From an uncultured Prevotella sp. (GTDB lineage Bacteria > Bacteroidota > Bacteroidia > Bacteroidales > Bacteroidaceae): a DNA stretch of 46,795 bases. The DNA is taken from the NCBI RefSeq assembly GCF_946404925.1, contig NZ_CAMJFM010000021.1, positions 1 through 46,795 on the forward strand, written 5' to 3'. The translations under genes were made by a program, and so were the position numbers. The notes under the pieces are model-generated. The model was not told the origin of the DNA. It made no database searches and worked only from the letters and a program-made list of their open reading frames with translations. The stretch's first letter is position 1. Each line of letters begins with the position of its first letter. Shown one piece after another: positions 36,219-43,754 of this stretch.

Positions 36219-36254
36219 AAAAGAGCCCTTCACACTCGGAAGTGAGAAAGGCTC
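36219..36254 (-). terminator. Leucine-operon attenuator terminator hairpin
   Basis: On the minus strand GAGCCTTTCTCAC pairs with GTGTGAAGGGCTC (one mismatch, one G-U) around TTCCGA, followed by TTTTCG. Its 5' arm (TCACTTCCG, plus-strand 36237-36245) is exactly complementary to a segment at the end of the leader ORF (36307-36315). Confidence 0.85.
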
Positions 36255-36315
36255 GTATTTAATCTTTAATGTATAATCTTAAATGCTACATCTACATGCA
36301 CCTCAATCACTTCCG
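36237..36315 (-). promoter_or_regulatory. Antiterminator pairing of the leu leader
   Basis: CGGAAGTGA at the end of the leader ORF (36307-36315) is the perfect 9 nt complement of TCACTTCCG (36237-36245), the 5' side of the terminator. The two pairings exclude each other, as required for attenuation. Confidence 0.8.
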
Positions 36316-36371
36316 CCTGCCCCATGCAGTCGAATAATAATTAGGCCGTTAAGTAGATTCAGACTTTTCAT
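36303..36371 (-). CDS. leuL: Leucine/isoleucine-rich leader peptide of the leu operon
   Basis: A 22-codon ORF on the minus strand starts ATG at 36371 and ends TGA at 36303-36305. It reads MKSLNLLNGLIIIRL and then a short Gly-rich end. Five codons are Leu and three consecutive codons are Ile. It lies just upstream of a terminator hairpin and antiterminator, and about 20 nt downstream of the predicted transcription start. This is the classical layout of ribosome-mediated attenuation: low charged tRNA-Leu or tRNA-Ile stalls the ribosome in the L and I run, frees the antiterminator and lets transcription reach leuA. The Ile run fits the presence of the cimA-like gene in the operon. Confidence 0.85.
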   Translation of the reverse strand: MKSLNLLNGLIIIRLHGAGGSD

Positions 36372-36398
36372 TCTTGAACTCAATTTTAATTTCGGCTG

Positions 36399-36430
36399 CA
36401 AAATTAATCTTTTTCATCGGAATAAACAAA
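36399..36430 (-). promoter_or_regulatory. Promoter of the leu operon
   Basis: The -7 box TAATTTTG (36399-36406) and -33 TTTG (36427-36430) are separated by 20 nt on the minus strand. The expected start is near 36392, just ahead of the leader ATG. Confidence 0.78.
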
Positions 36431-36568
36431 CAAATCGTAACTTTTTTTATTAAAAAACTGTCATTTTATAACTTTTCGCCATTTTTAATGGCATAAATCA
36501 ATATCAATTCTTCATACACATATTTAATTTTATAGTGATTTTGGTTGCAAATATAAGAAAATTCTTTG

Positions 36569-36576
36569 TATCTTTG
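36569..36576 (+). promoter_or_regulatory. Predicted -7 box for the MORN-GH25 gene
   Basis: TATCTTTG lies 21 nt before the start codon, with GTTG 21 nt further up (36544-36547). Confidence 0.65.
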
Positions 36577-36597
36577 CATCCGAAAAGTAGTAAATAA

Positions 36598-37917
36598 ATG
36601 AAAAAGGTATTAATATCTATTATATCACCCCTGCTGCTATTGTCGGCATCAACATATTTTCTGCCCCAACCCGCACACCAAGGCTTGCAGCTTAGCGCCG
36701 CCATCAGGAAAACGATACCCGCCCACGCTGATACCCTGACAAAGGACACACTACCCGCAGGTCTCGACGATGAATTCAAGTATTACTTCGACCGTCACAA
36801 CGTGATGGACGAGGGCTATGAGATGGTTGCCGCCTTTGCCAACGGCAAGCGACTCACCATCGAGCCCGCCCGCCGACTCACCGTTTGGAACGTAGGCACC
36901 TGGCGCGGTCGCACCCACGAGGGCACGGCTCTGGCTGTAGATTCAGCAGGCTTCACCATTGTTGGTACCTTCGATGCCGATACTATCAAGACGGGATTGC
37001 GCATCGACACGCTGGGCACGTATCTTGGCGACTTCCGCGGCACCACACCTCACGGTCACGGCGCTTACATCTCAGCCGACAGCTATTTCGAAGGTCACTG
37101 GGTTGAGAACGCGCGCAATGGATTCGGCATCCAGTTGCTTACTCCCGCTAGCGATGATGCCCGACTGCAGGTTGGCGAGTGGAAGAAAGGCCGATTCTGG
37201 GGCGAGCGTATGAAGTACACCTCCGAGCGCATATATGGCATCGACATCGCCCGCTATCAGCACGGCAAGGGGCGCCACAAGTTCCCCATCAACTGGAAGC
37301 AGCTTGGCATCAACTACCTTGGGCGCAAAACCCACAAGAATGTTCACGGCACGGCCGATTATCCCGTATCGTTCATCTTCATCAAGAGCACCGAGGGCGT
37401 CAGCATAACCAACAAGTATTATGCCGACGACTATGCCCAGGCACGCAAGCACCACATCCCCATCGGCGCTTATCATTTCTTCTCGCTCAAGAGTTCGGGT
37501 GCGGCTCAGGCACAGCACTTCATCAAGAACACCAAGTTCCAGAAGGGCGACCTGCCTCCAGTGCTCGATGTGGAGCCCAGCGATGCACAGATAGCAGCAG
37601 CTGGCGGTCCCGAGAAGATGTTCCAGCAGATTCGCGTTTGGCTCCGCATGGTCAAGGCCCGTTGCGGTGTTTCACCTATCTTATATATAAACCAGATGTT
37701 CATCAATAAGTACTTTTCGCTGGTGCCCGACATCAAGCGCGACTATGATGTGTGGATAGCCCGCTACGGCGAGTATAAGCCCGATGTACGTCTGGCCTTC
37801 TGGCAACTTTGCTCTGATGGCCGCGTAAAAGGCATCACGGGCGATGTAGATATCAATGTGTTTAACGGCTACAAGAGTCAGTTCGACGACTTTGTCGCCA
37901 AAAAGAGTATAAAATGA
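36598..37917 (+). CDS. Secreted GH25 lysozyme with N-terminal MORN-like region
   Basis: This 439 aa protein has a signal peptide (MKKVLISIISPLLLLSAS), a region of about 60-205 with MORN-like repeats (GHGAYISADSYFEGHW and NGFGIQLL), and a C-terminal GH25 muramidase domain from about 213 (YGIDIARYQH, FIFIKSTEG, PPVLDVEP, ILYINQMF, WQLCSDGRVKGITGDVDINVFNG). The Asp and Glu residues in GIDIARYQ, KSTEG and DVEP are the usual active-site set, so it should cut peptidoglycan between MurNAc and GlcNAc. The stop overlaps rlmH as ATGA. Confidence 0.9.
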   Translation: MKKVLISIISPLLLLSASTYFLPQPAHQGLQLSAAIRKTIPAHADTLTKDTLPAGLDDEFKYYFDRHNVMDEGYEMVAAFANGKRLTIEPARRLTVWNVGTWRGRTHEGTALAVDSAGFTIVGTFDADTIKTGLRIDTLGTYLGDFRGTTPHGHGAYISADSYFEGHWVENARNGFGIQLLTPASDDARLQVGEWKKGRFWGERMKYTSERIYGIDIARYQHGKGRHKFPINWKQLGINYLGRKTHKNVHGTADYPVSFIFIKSTEGVSITNKYYADDYAQARKHHIPIGAYHFFSLKSSGAAQAQHFIKNTKFQKGDLPPVLDVEPSDAQIAAAGGPEKMFQQIRVWLRMVKARCGVSPILYINQMFINKYFSLVPDIKRDYDVWIARYGEYKPDVRLAFWQLCSDGRVKGITGDVDINVFNGYKSQFDDFVAKKSIK

Positions 37918-38384
37918 AAACGATACTGATTTTGGTTGGCAAGACCACCGACAAGCACTTCCAGGCAGGCATTAACGACTATGTTGAGCGCATAGGCCAC
38001 TATATGCCCTTCGAGTTGTTCACCATCCCCGAACTCAAAAACACCAAGAGCCTGAGTGAGGAGCAACAGAAACAGGCCGAGGGCGAACTGATATTGAAGC
38101 AGATTCAGCCTAGCGATACCGTTGTGCTGCTCGATGAGCACGGCAAGGAGTTTCGTAGCATCGAGTTTGCCAAGTGGTTGGAGCAGAAACGAAATACAGC
38201 CCGCCGACTGATATTCGTCGTAGGCGGACCGTATGGATTCTCGCAGGCTGTTTATTCTCGTGCCAACGAGCAGATTTCACTATCAAAAATGACCTTCTCG
38301 CATCAGATGATTCGCCTTGTGTTTACCGAACAAATCTACAGAGCTTGCACCATCATCAGGGGCGAACCATACCATCATGAATAA
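37914..38384 (+). CDS. rlmH: 23S rRNA (pseudouridine1915-N3)-methyltransferase
   Basis: This 156 aa SPOUT methyltransferase has the knotted C-terminal fold signature FVVGGPYGFSQAVYSRANEQISLSKMTF-like near 102-129 (IFVVGGPYGFS) and the terminal EQIYRACTIIRGEPYHHE. It modifies helix 69 of 23S rRNA. It is coupled to the GH25 gene by a 4-nt overlap. Confidence 0.96.
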   Translation: MKTILILVGKTTDKHFQAGINDYVERIGHYMPFELFTIPELKNTKSLSEEQQKQAEGELILKQIQPSDTVVLLDEHGKEFRSIEFAKWLEQKRNTARRLIFVVGGPYGFSQAVYSRANEQISLSKMTFSHQMIRLVFTEQIYRACTIIRGEPYHHE

Positions 38385-38392
38385 ATAATTTA

Positions 38393-38466
38393 CCTACGGA
38401 TTATACGGATTATACGGATTATTTTTCGCAGTTAATTAAATCCGTAAAATCCGTATAATCCGTAGG
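38393..38466. repeat. Inverted TACGGATTA element between convergent genes
   Basis: The left arm has three TACGGATTA units (38395-38421) and the right arm three complementary units (38438-38464). The spacer is 16 nt. Arms match at 27 of 29 positions including CC/GG ends. It lies between convergent rlmH and the zinc peptidase gene and could act as a transcription terminator. Confidence 0.88.
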
Positions 38467-38477
38467 CCATATAAAGA

Positions 38478-39353
38478 TTACAGGTCGTTATAATTTTGAA
38501 CGCTGAAGGTGCTGGTGCGCATATCACCAGTTTCGTAGCCGCGCTTTAGCCAACGCTTGCGCTGGTCGCTGGTGCCGTGGGTAAACGACTCGGGTGTAGC
38601 ACGCCCCTGAGCCTTCTTCTGCAACCAGTCATCGCCGATAGCCTTAGCCAGCTCTAATCCCTTCTCCAGGTCGCCATATTCCATCGAATGGTTCATCGCG
38701 TCCTCGTAGTGAGCCCAAACACCAGCATAGTAGTCGGCCAGCAGCTCCAGGCGTACGCTAATCTGATTAGCTGTCACCTTATCTGTCTGATTCATAGCCG
38801 AATGCGCCTTGTTCAGCGTGCCTGTAAGATACTCAATATGGTGACCTATCTCGTGAGCTATCACGTAGGCATAGGCAAACGTGTTACCCTCTACGCCCAG
38901 CTGACGTTTCATCTGCGTAAAGAACGACAGGTCTACATACAGTTTCTGGTCGCCCGAGCAGTAGAACGGACCTACCGCAGCAGTTGCCGAACCGCAGGCC
39001 GAGTTTACCTGATTGGTAAACAGCACCAGTGTCGGATACTGATATTCGCCCCAACCATTCTCCTGGAACACCTTGGTCCACACCTCCTCTGTGCTAGCCA
39101 GAATCTTCTTGCAGTCCGAGGCCAATTCCTGTTCTTCCTCAGTAAAGTTTTCCTCGCCCACAGTCTCTGTTGGAGCCTGCATGGTTTGCTGCACAACGTT
39201 GTTCACTACATCGCCCACATTTCCACCCTGCAAGAATGTAAACAGAGCAATAATGATAATACCGCCGATACCACCGATACCAGCCTTAGCACCACCGCTC
39301 AATCCGCGGCGATCCTCAACATTCGAGCTTTCGCGTCTTCCGTCTAATCTCAT
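38478..39353 (-). CDS. YpfJ-type neutral zinc metallopeptidase
   Basis: This 291 aa protein has a Gly-rich N terminus and one membrane segment (AGIGGIGGIIIIALFTFLQGG, residues about 25-45), then an external catalytic domain with the zinc motif HEIGHH near 166 and a conserved downstream RLELLADYYAGVW (third ligand Glu or Asp region). A Cys pair (SACGSATAAVGPFYCSGD) precedes it. The family is called neutral zinc metallopeptidase or KPN_02809; substrates are not known. Confidence 0.9.
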   Translation of the reverse strand: MRLDGRRESSNVEDRRGLSGGAKAGIGGIGGIIIIALFTFLQGGNVGDVVNNVVQQTMQAPTETVGEENFTEEEQELASDCKKILASTEEVWTKVFQENGWGEYQYPTLVLFTNQVNSACGSATAAVGPFYCSGDQKLYVDLSFFTQMKRQLGVEGNTFAYAYVIAHEIGHHIEYLTGTLNKAHSAMNQTDKVTANQISVRLELLADYYAGVWAHYEDAMNHSMEYGDLEKGLELAKAIGDDWLQKKAQGRATPESFTHGTSDQRKRWLKRGYETGDMRTSTFSVQNYNDL

Positions 39354-39363
39354 AGCTTTTAGG

Positions 39364-39408
39364 TTTAATTTTTAATGTTTAATCTTTAATTTTTAATCTT
39401 TAATCTAT
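39364..39408 (-). repeat. TTAATNT tandem repeat upstream of the zinc peptidase
   Basis: Six 7-bp units of TTAATTT, TTAATGT and TTAATCT fill the gap between the M15-like gene and the zinc peptidase. Single orientation. Confidence 0.6.
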
Positions 39409-39411
39409 ATC

Positions 39412-40158
39412 TCATCTCACCGTCATATGAAAGCACCCTTGCTTCACCTCGTATTTGATGTAGCAGCGGCCCTGTTCGCGCATATCGCGCAGCACCTCCG
39501 ATAGCACGTACTTAAGCGAATCGTTTCGCACCGCACGTCGCGCCGGACCATTAGGATTCTCAACCGTTTCAAAACGGTTGTAGCATATATCAATGGTGGT
39601 GCCATACAGATGGCACGAGTTCTCGGTAGCATTGCCATTATGTCGGCGCAACTTCACCACATCGGCCTCCGAACGAAGCACACTCGTCACAATCGGGCGA
39701 TGCAAGGGAATACCCTTCACATAGAGACTATCGAAGAATGCCTGACCGATATCTTGCAGCAACACCGCCGCACGAGGCACCAGATAAGGAATGCTCGAAT
39801 ACAGACGATCTACGTGATAATAAGGATTCGCGCCCACGTACACCAGTTCGTTCTTACGTCGTTCGGCATCCTCGCGATCCTTCACGCGCTTTACGCCCCA
39901 TTTCAAGGCAGCCTGTAGTTGCACCGCCTGGGTATCAGGGAAGCACTCTTTGAAGCTGGGAACGCTCAGGATTTTATGGGGGTGAGAGGTGAGAGGTGAG
40001 AGGTGAGAGATATGTTGTGAGGATTCAATCTTCTCCTCACTCACCTCTAGCTTCTCACTTCTGTTTTCTGCCACCTGCGGAAAGCACAATCTCACCCCCG
40101 CAAGTACCAGAACCACGGCTGTAAAACCTATCAAATATCTTTTTTTTGAGAGTTTCAT
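39412..40158 (-). CDS. DUF5715-like exported protein with M15 peptidase motifs
   Basis: This 248 aa protein has an N-terminal membrane anchor (RYLIGFTAVVLVLAGVRLCF) and a C-terminal domain with SVLRSEADVVKLRRHNGNATENSCHLYG(T)TIDICYNRF near 160-200. SCHLYGTTID is an SxHxxGxxxD motif, and a final CFHMTV adds another His, so the zinc ligands of an M15/VanY-type peptidase are present. The linker after the anchor is encoded by an inverted pair of GAGGTGA repeats (39981-40069). A role in trimming peptidoglycan peptides is inference. Confidence 0.8.
   Translation of the reverse strand: MKLSKKRYLIGFTAVVLVLAGVRLCFPQVAENRSEKLEVSEEKIESSQHISHLSPLTSHPHKILSVPSFKECFPDTQAVQLQAALKWGVKRVKDREDAERRKNELVYVGANPYYHVDRLYSSIPYLVPRAAVLLQDIGQAFFDSLYVKGIPLHRPIVTSVLRSEADVVKLRRHNGNATENSCHLYGTTIDICYNRFETVENPNGPARRAVRNDSLKYVLSEVLRDMREQGRCYIKYEVKQGCFHMTVR
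39981..40069. repeat. Inverted pair of GAGGTGA-family repeats in the M15-like gene
   Basis: Arm 1 (39981-40013) has four 7-bp GTGAGAG units on the plus strand then ATATG. Arm 2 (40031-40069) is in the opposite orientation and contains AGAAGCTAGAGGTGAG on the minus strand. Both are translated in the linker after the membrane anchor. Confidence 0.85.
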
Positions 40159-40180
40159 TTATTTTTTCTGTTTTGCGTTG

Positions 40181-40188
40181 CAAAGATA
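40181..40188 (-). promoter_or_regulatory. Predicted -7 box for the M15-like gene
   Basis: TATCTTTG on the minus strand, 22 nt before the start. It lies in the 77 nt divergent gap facing phoH and overlaps its upstream region. Confidence 0.6.
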
Positions 40189-40201
40189 CAAATTATTTTT
40201 G

Positions 40202-40209
40202 TAACTTTG
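40202..40209 (+). promoter_or_regulatory. Predicted -7 box for phoH-purC-menG-aroE-purM
   Basis: TAACTTTG matches TAnnTTTG, with GTTG 21 nt upstream ending at 40180. The expected transcript start near 40216 excludes any upstream in-frame start for phoH and supports the TTG at 40236. Confidence 0.68.
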
Positions 40210-40235
40210 TGCCCAAATTTAAAAAACTTCAGCAT

Positions 40236-41198
40236 TTGATAGAGAAACATATCGTATTAGAAGACATTGACCCCGTGATTTTCTATGGGGTTGGCAACGG
40301 GCACTTGCAGATGATTCGCTCGCTATTTCCTAAACTGCGCATCATGGCTCGCGACAATGTGATACGCGTGCTTGGCGACGAAGAGCAGATGGCTGCATTC
40401 GAGGAGAGCGCCGAAAAACTGCGCGCACACGTGCTCCGCTTCAACTCACTCGGCGACGAGGACATCCTTGACATTATTAAAGGTAAGCGCACGCGCGATG
40501 TAGTGCCCGACGACGTAGTATGCTATTCTATGTCGGGGCGCCCCATCAAGGCGCGCACCCCTAATCAGCAGCGTCTTATCGAGGCCTACAACCAGAACGA
40601 CATGGTGTTTGCCGTTGGCCCTGCTGGTACGGGTAAAACCTACCTGTCTATCGCCCTTGCCGTCAAGGCACTCAAGGACAAGACCGCCAAGAAGATCATC
40701 CTCTCGCGCCCAGCTGTCGAAGCTGGCGAGAAACTAGGATTCCTGCCAGGCGATATGAAGGAGAAGATAGACCCCTATCTGCAGCCACTCTACGATGCAC
40801 TCGAGGACATGCTGCCACAGGTCAAGCTGCAGGACATGATGGAGAAACACATCATCCAGATAGCTCCGCTGGCATTTATGCGCGGTCGCACCCTGAGCGA
40901 TGCAGTAGTCATCCTCGACGAGGCCCAGAACACTACCCCCGCCCAGATACGCATGTTCCTCACACGTATGGGCTGGAACACCAAGATGATCATCACGGGC
41001 GACATGACCCAGATAGACCTGCCCCACTCGCAGAAGAGTGGACTCATCGAGGCCCTGCACATATTAAATAATGTAGAGGGCATCGGCATCGTCAATCTCG
41101 ATCGTGCCGACATCGTTCGCCACAAGCTCGTCACCCGCATCGTCAACGCCTACGAGGAATTCGACAAGGAGATGAAAGGCGAAATCGTCAAATCGTGA
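40236..41198 (+). CDS. phoH: PhoH-family ATPase
   Basis: This 320 aa protein has a nucleotide-binding domain with Walker A GPAGTGKTYLS near residue 138, SRPAVEAGEKLGFLPGD near 164 and Walker B VILDEAQNTTP near 227. PhoH proteins are RNA-associated ATPases, often found near YbeY. An upstream reading frame extends to 40146 but lies across the predicted promoter. The TTG at 40236 gives LIEKHIVLEDIDPVIFYGVGN, the usual start of the Bacteroidetes protein, so I take it as the initiator. Confidence 0.9.
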   Translation: MIEKHIVLEDIDPVIFYGVGNGHLQMIRSLFPKLRIMARDNVIRVLGDEEQMAAFEESAEKLRAHVLRFNSLGDEDILDIIKGKRTRDVVPDDVVCYSMSGRPIKARTPNQQRLIEAYNQNDMVFAVGPAGTGKTYLSIALAVKALKDKTAKKIILSRPAVEAGEKLGFLPGDMKEKIDPYLQPLYDALEDMLPQVKLQDMMEKHIIQIAPLAFMRGRTLSDAVVILDEAQNTTPAQIRMFLTRMGWNTKMIITGDMTQIDLPHSQKSGLIEALHILNNVEGIGIVNLDRADIVRHKLVTRIVNAYEEFDKEMKGEIVKS

Positions 41199-41221
41199 AA
41201 TAGTCAAATAGTCAAATATAA
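41175..41221 (+). repeat. AAATAGTC tandem repeat at the phoH/purC junction
   Basis: From AAATCGTC, AAATCGTG, then AAATAGTC twice and AAATA. Units of 8 bp cover the phoH stop and the short gap before purC. Single orientation. Confidence 0.6.
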
Positions 41222-41223
41222 AG

Positions 41224-42180
41224 ATGAAAGCATTAACAAAGACGGACTTTAAGTTCGAAGGACAGAAGAGCGTTTATCACGGCAAGGTTCGTGACGTTTA
41301 CAACATCAACGACGATCTGATGGTAATGGTTGCCACCGACCGTATTTCGGCATTCGACGTAGTACTGCCCAAGGGAATCCCCTTCAAGGGTCAGGTGCTC
41401 AACCAGATTGCCGCCAAATTCCTTGATGCCACTACCGACATCTGCCCTAACTGGAAGCTGGCTACTCCCGATCCTATGGTAACCGTAGGTCTCAAATGCG
41501 AGGGCTTCCGCGTAGAGATGATCATCCGCTCAATCCTCACAGGTTCAGCATGGCGCGAGTACAAGAACGGTTGTCGCGAGCTCTGTGGCGTAAAACTGCC
41601 CGATGGCATGAAGGAGAACGAGCGTTTCCCCGAGCCCATCATCACCCCAACCACTAAGGCCGATGAGGGTCACGACATGAACATCTCTAAGGAAGAGATC
41701 ATCGCTCAGGGCATCGTTTCGGCCGAGGATTACGCCATCATGGAGGACTACACCCGCAAGATCTTTGCTCGCGGACAAGAGATCGCCGCCAAGCGCGGAC
41801 TCATCCTCGTCGACACCAAGTACGAGTTTGGTAAGCGCGATGGTAAGGTTTACCTCATCGACGAGATCCACACCCCAGATTCAAGCCGCTACTTCTATGC
41901 CGAGGGCTACGAGGAGAAGTTGGCCAAGGGCGAGCCCCAGCGCCAGCTGTCGAAGGAGTTTGTACGCCAGTGGCTCATCGAGCACGACTTTATGAACGAG
42001 CCCGGACAGACCATGCCCGAGATTACCGACGAGTATGCCGAGAGCGTATCTGATCGCTACATCGAGCTCTACGAGCACATCGTAGGCGAGAAGTTTGAGC
42101 GCGAGCAGAGCGAGGGCGACATCGCCGAGCGCATCGAGAAGAACGTAAGCAGTTGGTTATCGGCTTTTAAGAGCCGATAA
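41224..42180 (+). CDS. purC: Phosphoribosylaminoimidazole-succinocarboxamide synthase
   Basis: This 318 aa enzyme joins CAIR and aspartate in purine synthesis. Visible SAICAR synthase blocks are [12 protein letters not shown] near 17, [12 protein letters not shown] near 35, [26 protein letters not shown] near 85 and LVDTKYEFG near 195, then [11 protein letters not shown]. Length fits the long Bacteroidetes form. It lies 25 nt after phoH in an operon with menG, aroE and purM. Confidence 0.96.
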   Translation: MKALTKTDFKFEGQKSVYHGKVRDVYNINDDLMVMVATDRISAFDVVLPKGIPFKGQVLNQIAAKFLDATTDICPNWKLATPDPMVTVGLKCEGFRVEMIIRSILTGSAWREYKNGCRELCGVKLPDGMKENERFPEPIITPTTKADEGHDMNISKEEIIAQGIVSAEDYAIMEDYTRKIFARGQEIAAKRGLILVDTKYEFGKRDGKVYLIDEIHTPDSSRYFYAEGYEEKLAKGEPQRQLSKEFVRQWLIEHDFMNEPGQTMPEITDEYAESVSDRYIELYEHIVGEKFEREQSEGDIAERIEKNVSSWLSAFKSR

Positions 42181-42216
42181 TAGAGGTGAGAGGTGAGAAG
42201 CTAGAGGTGAGAGATA
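42181..42216 (+). repeat. GAGGTGA-family repeat before menG
   Basis: TAGAGGTGAGAGGTGAGAAG, then CTAGAGGTGAGAGATATG, fills the whole gap between purC and menG. Its terminal ATG is the likely menG start. GAGGTGA is complementary to the 16S 3' end and sits 8-9 nt before the ATG, so it could serve as a Shine-Dalgarno site. Confidence 0.85.
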
Positions 42217-42947
42217 TGTACGAGCAAGAGAAGATAAAGCCATACGGCGACGGCGAGAAGGCCTCGCAGGTAGAGCAGATGTTCGATAACATCGCCCCTA
42301 CCTACGATAAGCTCAACCACCGTCTGTCGTGGGATATCGACAAGGGTTGGCGTCGCAAAGCCATCAAGCAGCTGGCGCCCTTCCACCCCCAGTCGCTGCT
42401 CGACATTGCTACAGGCACAGGCGATTTCGCCATACTCTCAGCCCAGATGCTGAAGCCCCAGCGCCTTGTGGGTACCGACATCAGCGAGGGTATGATGCAG
42501 ATAGGCCGACAGAAGGTGGCCGCCTTAGGACTGCAGGATGTAGTGACTTTCGAGAAAGAGGACTGTCTACACCTATCTTATAATAGCGACACCTTCGACG
42601 CCGTTACCGCAGCTTTCGGCATTCGCAACTTTGCCGATCTCGATGCAGGCTTGCGCGAGATGTACCGTGTGCTCAAGCCCGGTGGTCATCTCAGCATCGT
42701 AGAGCTTACCTCGCCCGTAAGTTTCCCAATGAAGCAGCTGTTCCGCATCTATTCGCACACGGTTCTGCCCGTCTACGGCCGTCTCATCTCGCGCGACACC
42801 AGCGCCTACTCATACCTCACCAAGACCATCGAGGCGTTCCCACAGGGCGAGCGCATGGTGGACATCTTGATGAAGGCAGGCTTTGCCGAAGCCTCGTTCC
42901 GCCGACTCACGTTCGGCATTTGCACGATGTATTTCGCAACTAAATAA
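42216..42947 (+). CDS. menG: Demethylmenaquinone methyltransferase
   Basis: This 243 aa SAM-dependent enzyme adds the last methyl to menaquinone (UbiE/MenG family). Visible family blocks are [29 protein letters not shown] near 21, [13 protein letters not shown] near 58 (SAM site), [27 protein letters not shown] near 136 and the terminal [12 protein letters not shown] take the ATG at 42216. An upstream GTG at 42186 would translate the repeat as RGEKLEVRD. Menaquinone, not ubiquinone, is expected in this phylum. Confidence 0.94.
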   Translation: MYEQEKIKPYGDGEKASQVEQMFDNIAPTYDKLNHRLSWDIDKGWRRKAIKQLAPFHPQSLLDIATGTGDFAILSAQMLKPQRLVGTDISEGMMQIGRQKVAALGLQDVVTFEKEDCLHLSYNSDTFDAVTAAFGIRNFADLDAGLREMYRVLKPGGHLSIVELTSPVSFPMKQLFRIYSHTVLPVYGRLISRDTSAYSYLTKTIEAFPQGERMVDILMKAGFAEASFRRLTFGICTMYFATK

Positions 42948-42957
42948 TTATAAAAAA

Positions 42958-43704
42958 ATGGACAAGTACGGACTTATTGGCTACCCTCTGGGCCACTCGT
43001 TCTCCATCAGCTACTTCAATCAGAGGTTTGCCGATGAAGGCATCAATGCCACCTACGAGAACTTCGAGATTCCATCAATCGACGAGTTGCCCGAGATCAT
43101 TGCTCGCAACCCCGAGTTGCGCGGTCTTAACGTCACTATTCCTTATAAGGAAAAGGTCATTCCATTCCTCGACAGCATCTCGCCCGAGGCTCGCGCCATC
43201 GGAGCCGTCAACGTCATCCGCGTGGTTCATCAGAAGAACAAAACCCTGCTCAAGGGCTACAACAGCGACGTCATCGGTTTCACCCAGAGTATCGAGTCGA
43301 TGCTCGATCCCAAGTGGCACAAAAAAGCGCTTATCTTGGGCACAGGCGGCGCATCAAAGGCCATCAACTATGGCTTGAAGTCATTAGGCATAGAGCCCGT
43401 ATTTGTAAGCCGTTACGAGCGTCCTGATACCATCCAGTATCAGAGCATTACGCCCGAAGTAGTTCGCGAGTACAACGTGATAGTAAACTGCACCCCTATG
43501 GGCATGTATCCACATACCGACGAGTGCCCACAGCTGCCCTACGAGGCCATGGACCAGCACACCATTCTCTACGACCTGATTTACAACCCCGACCAGACAT
43601 TGTTTATGCGCAATGGTGCGAAATACGGTGCCGAGGTTAAGAACGGTCTTGAGATGCTTCTGCTGCAAGCCTTCGCCAGCTGGGAGTTCTGGCACGAACG
43701 TTAA
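42958..43704 (+). CDS. aroE: Shikimate dehydrogenase
   Basis: This 248 aa enzyme reduces 3-dehydroshikimate with NADPH. Visible blocks are YGLIGYPLGHSFSISYFNQ near 3, GLNVTIPYKEKVIPFLD near 59 (catalytic Lys), LGTGGASKAINYGL near 126 (NADP loop) and VNCTPMGMYP near 177. I took the ATG at 42958, just after the menG stop; the frame is open further upstream but reads into menG. Confidence 0.95.
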   Translation: MDKYGLIGYPLGHSFSISYFNQRFADEGINATYENFEIPSIDELPEIIARNPELRGLNVTIPYKEKVIPFLDSISPEARAIGAVNVIRVVHQKNKTLLKGYNSDVIGFTQSIESMLDPKWHKKALILGTGGASKAINYGLKSLGIEPVFVSRYERPDTIQYQSITPEVVREYNVIVNCTPMGMYPHTDECPQLPYEAMDQHTILYDLIYNPDQTLFMRNGAKYGAEVKNGLEMLLLQAFASWEFWHER

Positions 43705-43711
43705 AGCGCAT

Positions 43712-43750
43712 TCGCTAAATGATGAATGATAAATGATAAATGACAAATAA
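43712..43750 (+). repeat. AATGATA repeat before purM
   Basis: It reads CGCTAAATGATGAATGATAA then ATGATAAATGACAAATAAG. It shares the start GCTAAATGAT with both arms of the copy at 29945-30054. An ATG inside it (43740) is in frame with purM. Confidence 0.75.
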
Positions 43751-43754
43751 GCAT

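Larger units (their letters stand above)
36182..36597. other. 416 nt divergent leu/lysozyme region
   Basis: It holds the leu leader ORF, attenuator and promoter on the minus strand, a run of AT-rich sequence at 36430-36535, and the promoter of the MORN-GH25 gene (36569-36576) on the plus strand. TTAATNT units at about 36256-36291 resemble those at 39364-39408. Confidence 0.8.
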
